A stretch of DNA of 64,000 nucleotides, taken from contig JAUTDP010000011.1 in assembly GCA_033439795.1 (NCBI GenBank), positions 2,046,001-2,110,000 of the forward strand. The letters run 5' to 3'. A program made the translations under genes and the position numbers. How positions within the stretch are numbered: the stretch's first letter is position 1; every line of letters starts with the position of its first letter. The stretch is from Sordaria brevicollis. Its lineage: Eukaryota; Ascomycota; Sordariomycetes; Sordariales; Sordariaceae. Below, one piece after another: positions 45,882 through 57,466 of the stretch. The notes beneath the pieces were generated by a model. It worked only from the letters and a program-made list of their open reading frames with translations, did no database searches and had not been told where the DNA came from.

Positions 45882-46168
45882 ACGATTACCGGCCTGAAGG
45901 ATAAAGAGCTTGATCTGCTCTCAGTCCAGCTCGTGGGACACAATAGTGGTACCCTGGCAATATTGTCTAGACCGAATATCGGGACCTGCTGTGATATGGA
46001 TCGAACAACTGGGGTCCTGACCTCGAAGAACCGCAAGAAATAGGGCAGTCACGATGAGCATTGCTCTCACTGACAACACAAAATTTTGAAGAACAATAGT
46101 CCTCATGAGTGTTCAACCTGGATTCAACGCTCCTGTATTTTCGGTACGAAACGAACAACAAACGAATA

Positions 46169-47758
46169 TTAAGATCTTTTAGCCTTCGCTTTCAACCATC
46201 TGAGCCCTTTGCGCACCTCATCTCCCACCTTCTCCTTGTTTTCCCTTGCCCGTTCCAGACCTCCCGGCTTCAACCCACCAGGAAGTAGCCACCACATTAG
46301 CAAGATGAAGACCAAGATGGCCAACACTATAGGTTGCAAGACCGTCACGCCCTTCTTTTGGGCAATGGCACCCACCGCAAAGGGGAAGATGGCCGCACCA
46401 CCACCACCAAAGGCTGCAGCAAACCCAATTGCTGACACATGATACCCAGGGGGCAGCAGCTTCGTGGCGGCCACAATAGCCGCGGGGAACAACGGACCAA
46501 GAAAGAAACCTAGGAAGGACACAAAGATGGCCGAGGCAACAAAGCTCGGCACCAGCCAGTACAGCAGCTGCAGCGCAATGCACAGCAGAAGGTAGCCCGA
46601 GATTGCGAGCTTCTCACCGATACGGCCAGTGATAAAGCCCAGCAGCACACGTCCCACCGTCAGTCCCAGCCAGAAGAAAGTGACAGTCAACCCGGCGTTG
46701 AAGGGTTCCGCATGCCGCACCTTGAGCATGAACGTCACGATCCACCCACCCAGGGAAACCTCAGCGCCGACATAACCAAGCAAGAACATGGCAACGATCC
46801 AAGGGATAGGATCCCGCATGACTGTGCGGGTTGTCGTCCGCTTGTTGCCGCCGCCTTCATTTCCTCCTCCACCTTCCTCATCGGCATCAACATTAGCAGC
46901 ATCACCTTCGGATTCACTCTCCGCAATGCCAGCCCGATACACCTCCTTCGTCGCCGTCCAAAACGCCGCCGTCATCAAAAGCAGCTCCGCCCCATTCACG
47001 CCCACCAAAACATAATAAAAGGTGTACCACTCCAGCCCACCCTTTGTCACCATGCTCGTGGCAATCAACGGCCCGATCGTCGCTCCCAGGCCATAACATC
47101 CATGAATGATTCCCAACAACTCATTCGCCTTCCGCATATTCCCCACCCACGCGTTCCACGCCGAGTCTTCAATCCCGTTACCAAACCCAGTGAATAACAT
47201 GACCACCGGCAACGCGGGATAAGGCGGGTGACACGCCATCGGAATAAATCCTATCAGTCTGCAAAGGGGACCCAAGATGGCCACGCCTCGCTGGCCAAAG
47301 TGGTGGTGGATTAGGTTGTTGAATAAGGCAGCCAAGAGGTAGCCGATGAAGGGTGATAAGAAGACGAGGGAGACGATGGTGTAGGAGATGGAGTAGTAGG
47401 TCTCGAGGTAAGGGATTAGGGCGCCGATGGCGCCGTCGGACATGCCCATGAGGATGAAGGAGTAGCAGATTAGGAGGAAGCGGAAGATGGAGGTGGGGGT
47501 GGAGTTCCAGGTTGTCTTTTTGGCGTCGGGGTCGTTGTCGGGGCTGGGTGGTTGTTCGAGCTCCGATTCTTGTTTCGAGGATGGGTTGGATGTGGTGTTC
47601 TTTGACTTGGGTTCGCCTTCAAAGGGGATGGCGGAGGGTTTTTCGGGGTCATGGTTGGTGTTGGTGTTGGATATTGTTGTTGTTGGTTCGATGCTATGGG
47701 GTTGGTGGTCTCTCTTCTCCGGGTCGGAGGGAGGAGGAGGTGTGGTTGAGGAGGCCAT
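46169..47758 (-). CDS. MFS transporter, fucose permease/BSC6-like
   Basis: Single exon, 529 residues from ATG 47758 (MASSTTPPPPSDPEKRDH); an upstream extension lacks an ATG in coding style. A hydrophilic, Ser/Pro/Asn-rich N-terminus of about 105 residues precedes some twelve hydrophobic segments. Landmarks are MGMSDGAIGALIPYLETYY, SPFIGYLLAALFNNLIHHHFG, GFGNGIEDSAWNAWVGNM, HGCYGLGATIGPLIAT and the second-half GRVLLGFITGRIGEKLAISG. A loop rich in Glu and Asp lies in the middle (about 325-355). This resembles fungal permeases related to Bsc6 and fucose permease; the substrate is not predictable. A minus-strand TATAAAG at 47886-47892 is 128 bp upstream. The gene is convergent with the F-box gene (287 bp gap). 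Confidence 0.87.
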   Translation of the reverse strand: MASSTTPPPPSDPEKRDHQPHSIEPTTTISNTNTNHDPEKPSAIPFEGEPKSKNTTSNPSSKQESELEQPPSPDNDPDAKKTTWNSTPTSIFRFLLICYSFILMGMSDGAIGALIPYLETYYSISYTIVSLVFLSPFIGYLLAALFNNLIHHHFGQRGVAILGPLCRLIGFIPMACHPPYPALPVVMLFTGFGNGIEDSAWNAWVGNMRKANELLGIIHGCYGLGATIGPLIATSMVTKGGLEWYTFYYVLVGVNGAELLLMTAAFWTATKEVYRAGIAESESEGDAANVDADEEGGGGNEGGGNKRTTTRTVMRDPIPWIVAMFLLGYVGAEVSLGGWIVTFMLKVRHAEPFNAGLTVTFFWLGLTVGRVLLGFITGRIGEKLAISGYLLLCIALQLLYWLVPSFVASAIFVSFLGFFLGPLFPAAIVAATKLLPPGYHVSAIGFAAAFGGGGAAIFPFAVGAIAQKKGVTVLQPIVLAILVFILLMWWLLPGGLKPGGLERARENKEKVGDEVRKGLRWLKAKAKRS

Positions 47759-47885
47759 CGTGGCCTGGTTTAAAGAACAGATAATCTCTAAACTTGAAAG
47801 CTGATCGAAAGTAGTGTGACAAGTCGAATCCCGATGGTGAATATGTTCGTCAAGTAGATTTGAAAGCCACGGCAAAACTCCGAGA

Positions 47886-47892
47886 CTTTATA
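47886..47892 (-). promoter_or_regulatory. TATA box of the MFS gene
   Basis: TATAAAG on the minus strand in GGAGTATAAAGTC, 128 bp upstream of the ATG at 47758. Confidence 0.5.
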
Positions 47893-50800
47893 CTCCAGCT
47901 TCTTCACGATGCCACATCCGACATAGTCGAAGAAGAACCAACCACCAGCCTCCTATCTTGGCTTCTTTTCCTTTCTCGTGGACAGAGTTAAGGTTTAATC
48001 ACGGCCCGGAATCCCCTACGATTCTTGGTCGATATGTATGTCAGACGAGTCAGTTGGTGATGATAAAGCAGGAAGACAGCAGTCCTTTTCATGAACACAA
48101 TGCAATAAAAATTGAGAACGAAGAGTGTGTGTCAAGAGTTTGCAGAAATCGTGGGCAAAACCCGTAAAAGACCAGTCGGTCGGTCAACAATCAACCGAAG
48201 ATCAAGCGGAAGACGGGTGTTGAAGCAAGCAGTTGGAGCGGTTGGGGGACAGATTGACCCAACCACTAAACTCAAAGAAGGCAAAAATGCTACGTAATGA
48301 GGTAGCTCAATGGTTTTTTATTCCCGAGGGAAGTTGTAACGGTCCAGGCCGTCAGTATGTTGTGCCAGTTTGCCTATCGTCTTGATTCCAGTTCATCGCA
48401 TCGTCGAGCTTGCTCCGTTTTCGATCAAGTCATGAAAAGGAAGAACATTTAGCCATCACTCGGATGAGTGTGTATGATTTCACCATGACCGAAATCAAGT
48501 GTTGTTTGGCCGCTTGTCAAGATGCACCGGCGAAGAACAACCTGGCTCCCAGAACCGTTGTCAATCGCAAATGCAAATGCAAAAGCGTTCAAGCTTTCTC
48601 CAAGAAACCTTCCAAGAAAGAGCGTCATTGTTCTTTTCCCTGCAGGAAGAAGGTGCCTGGGACCTGGGTGCTTCCCCGAATTCCTCCCCACACACCGCCG
48701 CGGTCTTGGCGTTGCACACGCCGGCCGGGCCCCGAAGAATAGCCGTCACGGCCCGTTGAAGCCGTTGTCCTCCACCGGACTACCACATTTTCTGTCACGG
48801 TTTGCTTCACGATACGGCAAACGGAGAGGTCATTCGCAGTTTTTTTTTTGCCATTTGTTCCAAACTTCTGGGGAGGCACACAGCTCCGCCCGCGCAGGCG
48901 GAGTTTACGTGAGGATGCCAGATGGGGATTGTTCATCCGCGCTCGTGACTTTTCGTGGGGAAGTGGTTTTGCCGAAGTTTTGGCGAAGACGAGCTGGTGT
49001 TGTTGGCAGGTTGGTAAGATTTTCTGGCGATGTTTGTCAATTCGAGGTGGAGGTTCGTGATGACTGAAGTCGTGGTCAATGACGGATACGATATTTGTCA
49101 CCGGACTCGCTCTCATCCTCTCTTGTCGGAGTCCATTTGGTCTTCCGACTTTCGTTTCCCCTTCGTTTTTTTGGTTTCGGTCAAGTTTTGTTCATCATGC
49201 GCTGCCATCTGGGGTGGATCGGAGTCATTCGGTCATCGTTTTTCTTTTCGTACCTATCCGGTGGGCTTGGTGAGAAGCCTTTGGGAGGCGCCTTCCACGT
49301 TTCGAGCTGAGAGCTGTGACTGAAGGGACTCGTCACCTACCCAAGTCATCGATACTCAGAGTCTCCGACAGATGGCTGAGGCCAACGATTTTTCAACCAT
49401 TCAACTCTTCATTAGCACATCTCGAGGAATTGAAATGTTGTCGGGATGGGCAAGTCAAGCCTCCCAAGCGACGTCGATTTTCCGGGTACTCGAACAGAGC
49501 TCCCACTCCAGGTTCGAAAAGTCAAAGTTAGACAACTCGCTCAGTCCAATGTTCCATTCCACTGTCATACGCATCGGATTTCTTACCCTACCCAACAAAT
49601 TCTCAATCATTTCAAGGCGCAGTCTTCTCGAATTTCTATTTTCATATCGTACACAGTTACATCCTCGGATCCTAGTCTCGGTCAATGATTGACGGTCGTG
49701 CAACCAAATGATCAAGAGGCGACACATTATGGTGTCGCGATCCTTGCCTCAGAGAGTCGAGGGTTAGGGCTAAACGTGGCCACCCTCCCAACCCTCCTTC
49801 AGCTCAGCCCAGCGATCGCTTCACTGCCCCCTTCAGGTGACTCGGTAAAACGCCACCGAGGCCAACACCACAAAAGAGCGCCTGACTATCGCAATCTTTT
49901 CTACAACAGTCGCATCACAAATGACAAAGCACACGAGTGTGATGCTGCTCGTATTTCTGCCTCTACCCCAAATGTGGTGATCATCCGCGATCAAGATAAC
50001 ATCATCCCGTCGAACCACTGGGAAGCAAGTAGCCATCTATTCCAAACCCCGTTGCGCCCATACAACGTTGACCGGGTCGGATCACTATCGTGGCACCGCA
50101 TACCACATATCCAAAATGGATGGCTATAGACCTGCAGCTATTCTGCCGCCATCCAGCAGACAATAGAATCACATCAAGAGGCTCGAGCAAAAAATGCCCC
50201 GCGATCGTCGCAATGGTGATCTGGATAAAAGAGAACTACGCCTAGCTGTGCCTCGATTATACATGGCAATGAAAAAAGGGTCCATCAAGAATTGTGCACA
50301 AGAATGTCTTGACAGCCTCAAGAGAGTCACAAGTCAAAAGCCGCGCAATCTAGGATCTCGAATCTGGAACTTTTCCCTTTTGATTAGCCCCCTATTTCTT
50401 GCGTCAAATAGCGACGAAAAGACGTCAAAACATGCAATGGCAATCCGTTTCAAAACTCAAAACAGTCCGTCCAAATTTCGAGCCACATAAGGCCACGCGG
50501 ACAAGGGGGTCAACGTTGCCTTTCTTTGTCCAAAGCACTTTGCCCGGGGTTATTCCATATCCCTTAACAGTCCTCTTGACCAATCATCTTTCATCGCTAT
50601 GGTTACAAGAGGAAAAGGACCACTGAGGCGTTCGAGGGATCGCCTGCGCATCCTGGTTGAAGCATCCCACACCCCCAGCTAATCTTCCCGTGTTCGAACG
50701 AGTCAACGACTGGACACACGCGGCCTGCATTGCACTGATTGAGATGCAACCATTGAGACCGCTGAGAAAGTGAAGGGGCTTCGCATTGTCCGTCTTCCTG

Positions 50801-51423
50801 ACCAACCCCCCTGCTCTCCTTTTCTTGCGGCTGGCTGCATTACGCCGGTTCCCTTTCCACACACACTTCGACAACAGGGTTCCCTTCCGCTCCAGCCCAC
50901 CGCAGTCCATGTTTCTTTTTTTGTCAATTTTGAACGCGGGAGAAACATTGGACGCCGTGGCGTTTGGATCCCGAGATTAGAATGAATGCGGCCTCCTTGA
51001 TACGACGGGGATCGACCCTTGTTTGTTGTTGCGTGTGCTCCTCCCCCCTATCAATCTGAGTGAGCATGTGCGGTTGAGATGGTCCAGACCGTTTGTAGAT
51101 GACCCGGGCAAACATCTTGTTACTTCCAGAGTTCGTATTAAAAGACGGACTACGTGCCGCATCAAGGTGAGATTCTGTCTGTTCCTCTCTCACTTCTTTG
51201 ATAGTATCTCGCTTCTTTATTTTTGGTCTTACCAACACCACACTCGTTAAAACAACACACACATACAAACGACTTCGATTCTGCAAGAATAACAACGATT
51301 TCACCGGTCTTGTTCAACTACCATACAATCGTTATATCAACAATAAGAAGCATATAAAGACAAGTCAGCCAAGCTACTCATCAACCAAACAAACCAACAA
51401 CCCAAAACAAGCAACCAGCAAAA
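47893..51423. other. 3.5-kb gene-free region
   Basis: No open frame has domain content or convincing splice sites. A T-run lies at about 48840-48850. The last 250 bp form a pyrimidine-rich then A/C-rich leader with TATAAAG at 51353-51359, the likely promoter and 5' UTR of the secreted protein gene. Confidence 0.5.
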
Positions 51424-51849
51424 ATGCAGTTCAAGACTCTCTTCATCTCCACCCTCGCCGGCCTCTCCGCCGCCCACGGCACCGAGGACCACTCCGCCCA
51501 CAGCACTTCCGCTGTGTCCGTCAGCGTCCCTCTCTCCACCGCCCCGGTCCCTCTCTCCACCGCCCCGGTCTCTCTCTCCACCGGCACCGCCCCCTTGCCC
51601 ACCGGCACCGGCGGCGTCATCTCCAGCAAGCCCGGCGGCATCTACTCCAACAGCACCTTCATCACTAAGCCCTCGGCCAGCACCGAGGAGGTCACCGTCA
51701 CCTCCAAGGCTGGCTCTGGTGCCGATGCCACTTCCTCCGGTGCTGTCCCCTCGGCTAGCGACAACACCAACGGCGGCGCGTTGGATCGCAAGAGCGAGTT
51801 TGGCATGGTGGTTATTGGGTTGGTTGTTGCTGCTGGGTTCGCCATTTAA
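51424..51849 (+). CDS. small secreted, probably GPI-anchored Ser/Thr-rich protein
   Basis: Intronless, 141 residues. A signal peptide (MQFKTLFISTLAGLSAAHG, cleavage probably after about residue 17-19), a Ser/Thr/Pro-rich body with the repeated VPLSTAP (DNA unit CCTCTCTCCACCGCCCCGGT repeated), and a C-terminal signal with a Gly/Ala cluster (TNGGALD) then a hydrophobic tail (MVVIGLVVAAGFAI) suggest GPI anchoring and a heavily O-glycosylated wall protein. Codon use is strongly C-ending and the leader is A/C-rich (CAACCAAACAAACC), both signs of high expression. I do not recognise a family. An upstream TATAAAG is only 65 bp away. Confidence 0.85.
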   Translation: MQFKTLFISTLAGLSAAHGTEDHSAHSTSAVSVSVPLSTAPVPLSTAPVSLSTGTAPLPTGTGGVISSKPGGIYSNSTFITKPSASTEEVTVTSKAGSGADATSSGAVPSASDNTNGGALDRKSEFGMVVIGLVVAAGFAI

Positions 51850-53688
51850 GCGAACTGCCAGGCACGCAATGACCGTGATGGGATGATGTGGGATATGATG
51901 GGTGGTAATTTTTGTTGTTTGGGATGGGTTGGGTATATACAGGTCTGGTTTTGTTTGGGTTGGCAGCAATGGGTTAGGGCTCATGTGTTCCTTTGACCTC
52001 GACGCATGATGACCAATGCAAACGACCAGATGGATGGAATGATACAGGACGTATGGGATGGGATAAATGGGTGGTTTACATCGGGATTGCTATAACCGGT
52101 TTAGGAACCAAAAAGGCGTTTTTACTTTACTTCTTTTGGGTATCATTCATGGGATAGGCGGACTGTCGGGTTGATGGTCTGCGTTTGCGTTTTTGGATAT
52201 TCTTTCTTCTGGCATCAGCTTGGTCCTTTTGGTTCAGCTTGGCTATTTACACACTTTTTGAACTTCATACTTCTGCATATACCTACTACAGTTTAGACTA
52301 TACTGTCGACAAAAATTTGAATCTTAATGGGGCTTGTCTGTACAGACGGTCCGGTTTTTTGGAACATTTTTCACCCTTCGCTTCACTCTAGGACTGTGAA
52401 GACTTGGTGTTATTGTTCACGGGATCCTATCGTTTTGCTCAGGGCGGGCTTGTGCTGATCCAGGTACTCGGTCAGGTCGGTCACAAGGGTATCACAGAGT
52501 GGGCTGGCGGGCTCGGCACCCGAACCCAGAGAGTCCAGATGTGGGAGAATAGCTCCGAACCGACATGGACGGGAACAGGTTTCACAGGCACACCTCGAGT
52601 ACACCTACGCGCCCAGAAGGTAGGTAGGTAAGCGGGCTGTGATAGTGATGTGTGAGTGGCGTTTCTCGTTCAGCCTCACAAAACTCCGAAGAGACCTAAA
52701 GAGGCCCGAACAGCCCTAGATTTCGGACACCGAGGTGGATGATCATGATGTTTCCGTCCTTCTTTGGCTCAACAAAAAGGCACATTGAGCGAGATTCATC
52801 CAAGGCGATGCATCCCGAGTTTGCGACTTCCTTGCTCCGGGAAAACGCCCCACACCATCATGAGATGTTGATGTCCACGGAGGTATATATAGTTCTTTGG
52901 TTCAATTTACATATGCCAGCCTGATCGAGGACTCAACATCCTCTACATCGAGTTGTTTGTATACTTTGTTCCAAGTGATCATCTTCGGTTGAATTCCAAG
53001 CGCATGTGATCAACATCATGGCGGTTCCAGGCCCAAATAACCACCAGGGCTAACCAGATAAGGAATCACGCACCCTATCGCTGTCGGCAACTTAGTTGGG
53101 TGCTTGTTTCATTGTCTTTTCGGCACTCTTAGTGACCTATAAACGCGGCTAAATGAAAGCGCTGGTCCCATCCATTCATACATGTACAAACAAACGGGAG
53201 CACAATAACGGGCGTCATTCTTTGGGCGCTTGAGGCGAGTTTGTTGGACCATTGAAAGTGACAGGGTATGCGCTGCGGTAACAGCGACAACGAGATGGAA
53301 AGCATCACAGATAAGCCCTTTTAAATGTGATCATAAGAGTACATTCTGTATTCAATACCCACTTTTTCTTTTTTTCTTTTTTTTTTGGCTCCCATGATGT
53401 CCCAGTTGTAGTCGCGCAGATGGTCCCAAGTAGGCTGGAAGCCCTCGGATTGGAAGAGATGGTGATGCATTGCTTTCGACAACACCAGCCGATTATTTAT
53501 TGTAGTACGTCCGGTTTCATAAATAGGAGGAGGAGCGTCCTAATAACCTTGAGTCATCGACCAGGTGTGTAAAGCAAAGAGTGTCCCGTTGAGTTGACCT
53601 CGAGCATTCGGTAAAGCGTGGAGGTTTCGTTGCGGTGGTGGGTCTTATAGGCACTAGTTCTAGATACCCCTACCATCTAACAACCATT
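51850..53688. other. intergenic
   Basis: 3' flank of the secreted protein gene and T-rich sequence (53345-53390). No gene is seen. Confidence 0.5.
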
Positions 53689-53776
53689 GGTTGTATAGTG
53701 TAGCGGTTATCACTCCGGATTCTGAATCTCCCATCAGAACATTCCGGCAACCCCGGTTCGATTCCGGGTACGACCT
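53689..53776 (+). tRNA. tRNA-Gln (CUG) with a 16-nt intron
   Basis: Acceptor GGTTGTA pairs with TACGACC (one wobble), the anticodon stem CCGGA pairs with TCCGG, and the T arm CCCGG-TTCGATT-CCGGG is intact. The anticodon is CTG (53722-53724). The intron lies at 53726-53741 after position 37. Polymerase III terminator T-runs follow at 53781 and 53789. Confidence 0.93.
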
Positions 53777-56700
53777 CATCTTTTGACCTTTTTTTGCTTT
53801 TCATTTCTTCCCATACCTCCTCTTTTTCTTCCTCATTCCGTATTTCTCTTTTTTTATTCTTCACAATTACTTTGTGGAACCTAATCTATAAGTCTTTCAT
53901 TTACCTACCGTTTGACGTTTTGTCAGTAGTGAAGTCGCTCTTCCCACGGTTCTATCCTGATCGATATAAGACGCAGGAAGAAACAGAACTGAATCAAGTA
54001 CAGTGCAACCAACCATGAATTCTCAATGCCATCATCTTCGCATGTTGATCACACCCAAAACCGGAGGAGGGAGGCGAGATCGTGAACGCAACGCAAGATC
54101 TGAGCAAGCGTGCGTACCTGCAGGTACAAAAAGGCCAAGATAACACTTTTCTTTGGAACGGATCGCAAGATCCGAACGGTCGGTTGTGATGCTCGTGATG
54201 GTCGATCTCCCGCTTATAGTTTCCTCGACGGAAGTCAAGAAGGGTTCTCGAAGAATGCCATTTCCGACATTTGTACTTCCAATTGAAGTGCCCAAGATGA
54301 AATGTCCAGGTTGACAGGTGCCGAATATGTATAGGAATTCTTGCCGTTTCGCTGGCGATGCTGAATTATCAGCAGCGCGCAATGACATCACGACGCCGTC
54401 GCGCGCCGCCGGTCCGCCGTCGATGCTATGGTTGATCAAAACACAGCCCACGCTTCTGCATTCCCGTCCTTGTCAAGACGTCAGGTTCCTGCGTTCATTT
54501 GCTTGATATGTCTACCCCGCCATACATCCATCCTTCCAAGCGGTGAATCTGAAGCAGGCGGCACTTATTTAAAATAACTTCGGACACCGATGCGATGTTG
54601 GATTATTGCACCGGTGTATATATTGAAGCGTGCTTTTAGATAAGCTTATCGATAGGCGATAAGGTGAAAGGTGTGTAAGTGATTTCTTTCAAAAAAGGAA
54701 GGAACCCAGTGCGGATCCGAAAACTGTCCCACGGTCTGCGACGAGCAGCTCGCGAAAAGCCCAATCAGAGAAGGCCTTGGCACGCGCACCAACCAATAGT
54801 AGGGCCGTGCACTTGTGAAGACCAATGAGAGGCTAGGAAACTCCAACGAGAAAAGCTGGCATTAGACGAACCGTCCCTCAACGGTCCGTTCGGTGGCTGG
54901 CCGCCGTGAGCCATTGCATGTCACGACACCATGGCAGAAATGCCTGCCACCTCTCAGAACAGTTGAAGCACGCTTCAATTACCCGTAGACCGGCGCCGGT
55001 TCGGCGGGGAGATCCAGATAAGCGACCATCGCTTGTATCGGTAATCTGCCGTCAGTTCATGTCTTGAAACAAGGATTGACCAAGAGTGCCACGAGATCTA
55101 GGACAGTGAGATATCTACACGGCACGCACTGGCCGTCATGAAGCAAATCGGTGTTCACAAGAACTGTTATCATACGCTCTCAAGGAAGCTTGGTAGGAAA
55201 GCATGTGCGGAAAGCAGTCTTTTCTTCCAAATCGGCATGGAAGAGATCTATATAACTTTTTCCCTCCACCCTGGGTAACATGGTCTTACACCATGTACTC
55301 TCGTTCATGGGTTTTGTTTCGTGTGTCATTCCGGGGGAAATTGCAGGGTCATTGACGGACAGGACAGGCTCTCTCCGGCGTGCGGCTCATGGGAATTGTC
55401 TGCTTCACAGACCACATCATCTACTCGGTATCGCCGTGTGGAATCCATTTACAAAGACATCTATGCAGTTGGCGGTGCGAAAGCATGTTGGTCGCGCCAA
55501 CAGCGGCGCAAATGGAATGTGAGGAAGAGGTGAAGCTGCCGTGATTCAGCGAGGCAGCATGGGCAGATCACGTGTACGGCCATTGCTGAAGCCAATAGCG
55601 CAAGAGGCTGTTAGTGATCTGTTAGTGCACAGCAAGTAGTCTGTAATTTTAGATTTGCGGCACGCTATGATAATATAGATCCGAACCGCTAGTGGTTACT
55701 GGCCTATTTTCCAGCAGTGCTGTTAAGACTATAATGCCATAAAGTGAAGGATTCGCAGTTCCCGTCATTCTCGTGCGTCTTCCCCGGCGGGGGCCTCTTT
55801 GACTGATGAGGTCCGTGCTTCCCGCCCTCTTCTTTCGTCCAGATGGTCTCGACCGACCGACCTACCTAGTTGCCCCGTGCAAGCCTTCACTGTCAAATAT
55901 TCGAAGCATTGTACATTCAATGACTATGGCGCAACGGTGTTACTGATATCCAATCAATTGATGATCCAAAGGGGGCCGAGTTCGACCTCTTGGTGAACTC
56001 GCATGGTCATTTTTGTTATCTTGTAGTATCGGACCTGACATTGAGAGCACCAACCGCCCGCGGGCGTAAAAGCACACATTTGGATGGAATCATCTTTTTT
56101 TGCGTCTTGGTTCAGGTGAGATTTCAATTCACTTTGGTAACTGGAAGTCAGCTTGGTTCTTTCCGTTGGTGTGGTCGTGCAACGAACACTGCAGTGCCCA
56201 GCCAAAGGGACATTTCGCTGTCACGAAATCAGACCGAAGAGACGGAAAGCAGCCCACTTGTCTGGACTTTCACAGAAAGACGGGAGCTCTTGACCTTCCC
56301 CGCCAATAGAACATTCACTTTCCACACAACTCGCCCAGGATTTTGGGTCCCGCCAAAAATTCCCCGTTGACAAGCTTCTTTGATTCTTCCTTCCGCCCTG
56401 CCCTGCCTGCCTCCCCCATCCATCACACAGTCCTTCTTCCCTTGCCCTTTTTAATAGGTACTATCAACACTTTCAGTCTTGATCCCTTCCTTAGGTTGTC
56501 TTTTGGTTTGAGAGCCGCATCGTCACCACGCCTCGTCACCCCGCCATTTGACGACGGAAGATCCGGTTGAAGCTTACTTAATTACCACCAATACGGCAGC
56601 AGTACCTACCTCTCTGCATTTTAGCGACACCCCATTCCACCCCCCTTAATCCAACCAGATAACGAAACTGGAACTCAACTTTTCGAGTCCGACTGGGCAC

Positions 56701-57466
56701 GACTTGAAGACTACCCATCTGCGATTTTTAGGAGACAAAGAATCTGAGGAGTTGATTGCACTTCCATGCTGGGCGGTCTTGTTCTATTTCTTCCCCAAGA
56801 GATTCGCCCTTACACCCTGAACCGGGTGTCTACCAGTACCAGATCGAGGCAGCGATACGCTACTCACCTTGCATAATTACAGACCCACAAATACGCGGTC
56901 CGACGGTTTGACGGTCTAGCCCACTCACCTTTGGAACCGAAACAACGTTCAGCAGGCAATTAAACAGCCCGAAGCGGCGACGGAACCCCAGACGGACCCC
57001 AACCCGCCGTCGCTACTGGATCCTGACACCCTCCAGGACCTCCACGCGTTAACAAAAAAGACACTCGGGCCTGTCCTGTCCTAACAAAGTGTCGACGCTG
57101 CAGACTGTGGACTGAGTCCCGTCAGTGGCATTGCTGTGTGCTGTGTGCCGTGGTGCATCCATCTCCTGTCTTGAGACCGATCCAGTCGGACGACCAACTC
57201 GTCATTCTGATTCGCCCAATTGGTGCAAACACCCCCGACCGCAGAGAGCGTCCCCCTAGCCTCCTGCCGCTCCCGCTGGCCGCACCCGCGCACCGCACCC
57301 CATCCAAGTCTCCCGCCGCCCGCCGCACCCTCCTCCTCAACACCGCCAAAAAGTTGTTGCCCCATCATCCCAACAACACCTGTCTCCAACGCAGAAGGTG
57401 CACCAACTGCGCGACCAGTGAATCGTCACTGGGACTTCAGGTTGAACCGCAGGCAAGCCATCCAGT
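53777..57466. other. 3.7-kb gene-free region and ataxin-2 leader
   Basis: No supported gene. A TATATAA at 55249-55255 precedes an 80-codon open frame at 55280 without domain content. The last 0.5 kb (from about 56950) is GC-rich and probably the long 5' UTR of the ataxin-2 gene; a CTTCAG at 57440 could be a leader-intron acceptor. Confidence 0.45.

Noticed and set aside
48522..49067. 181-codon open frame
   Set aside because: The composition is like random GC-rich sequence, overlapping frames are equally open on both strands, and no domain is recognised.
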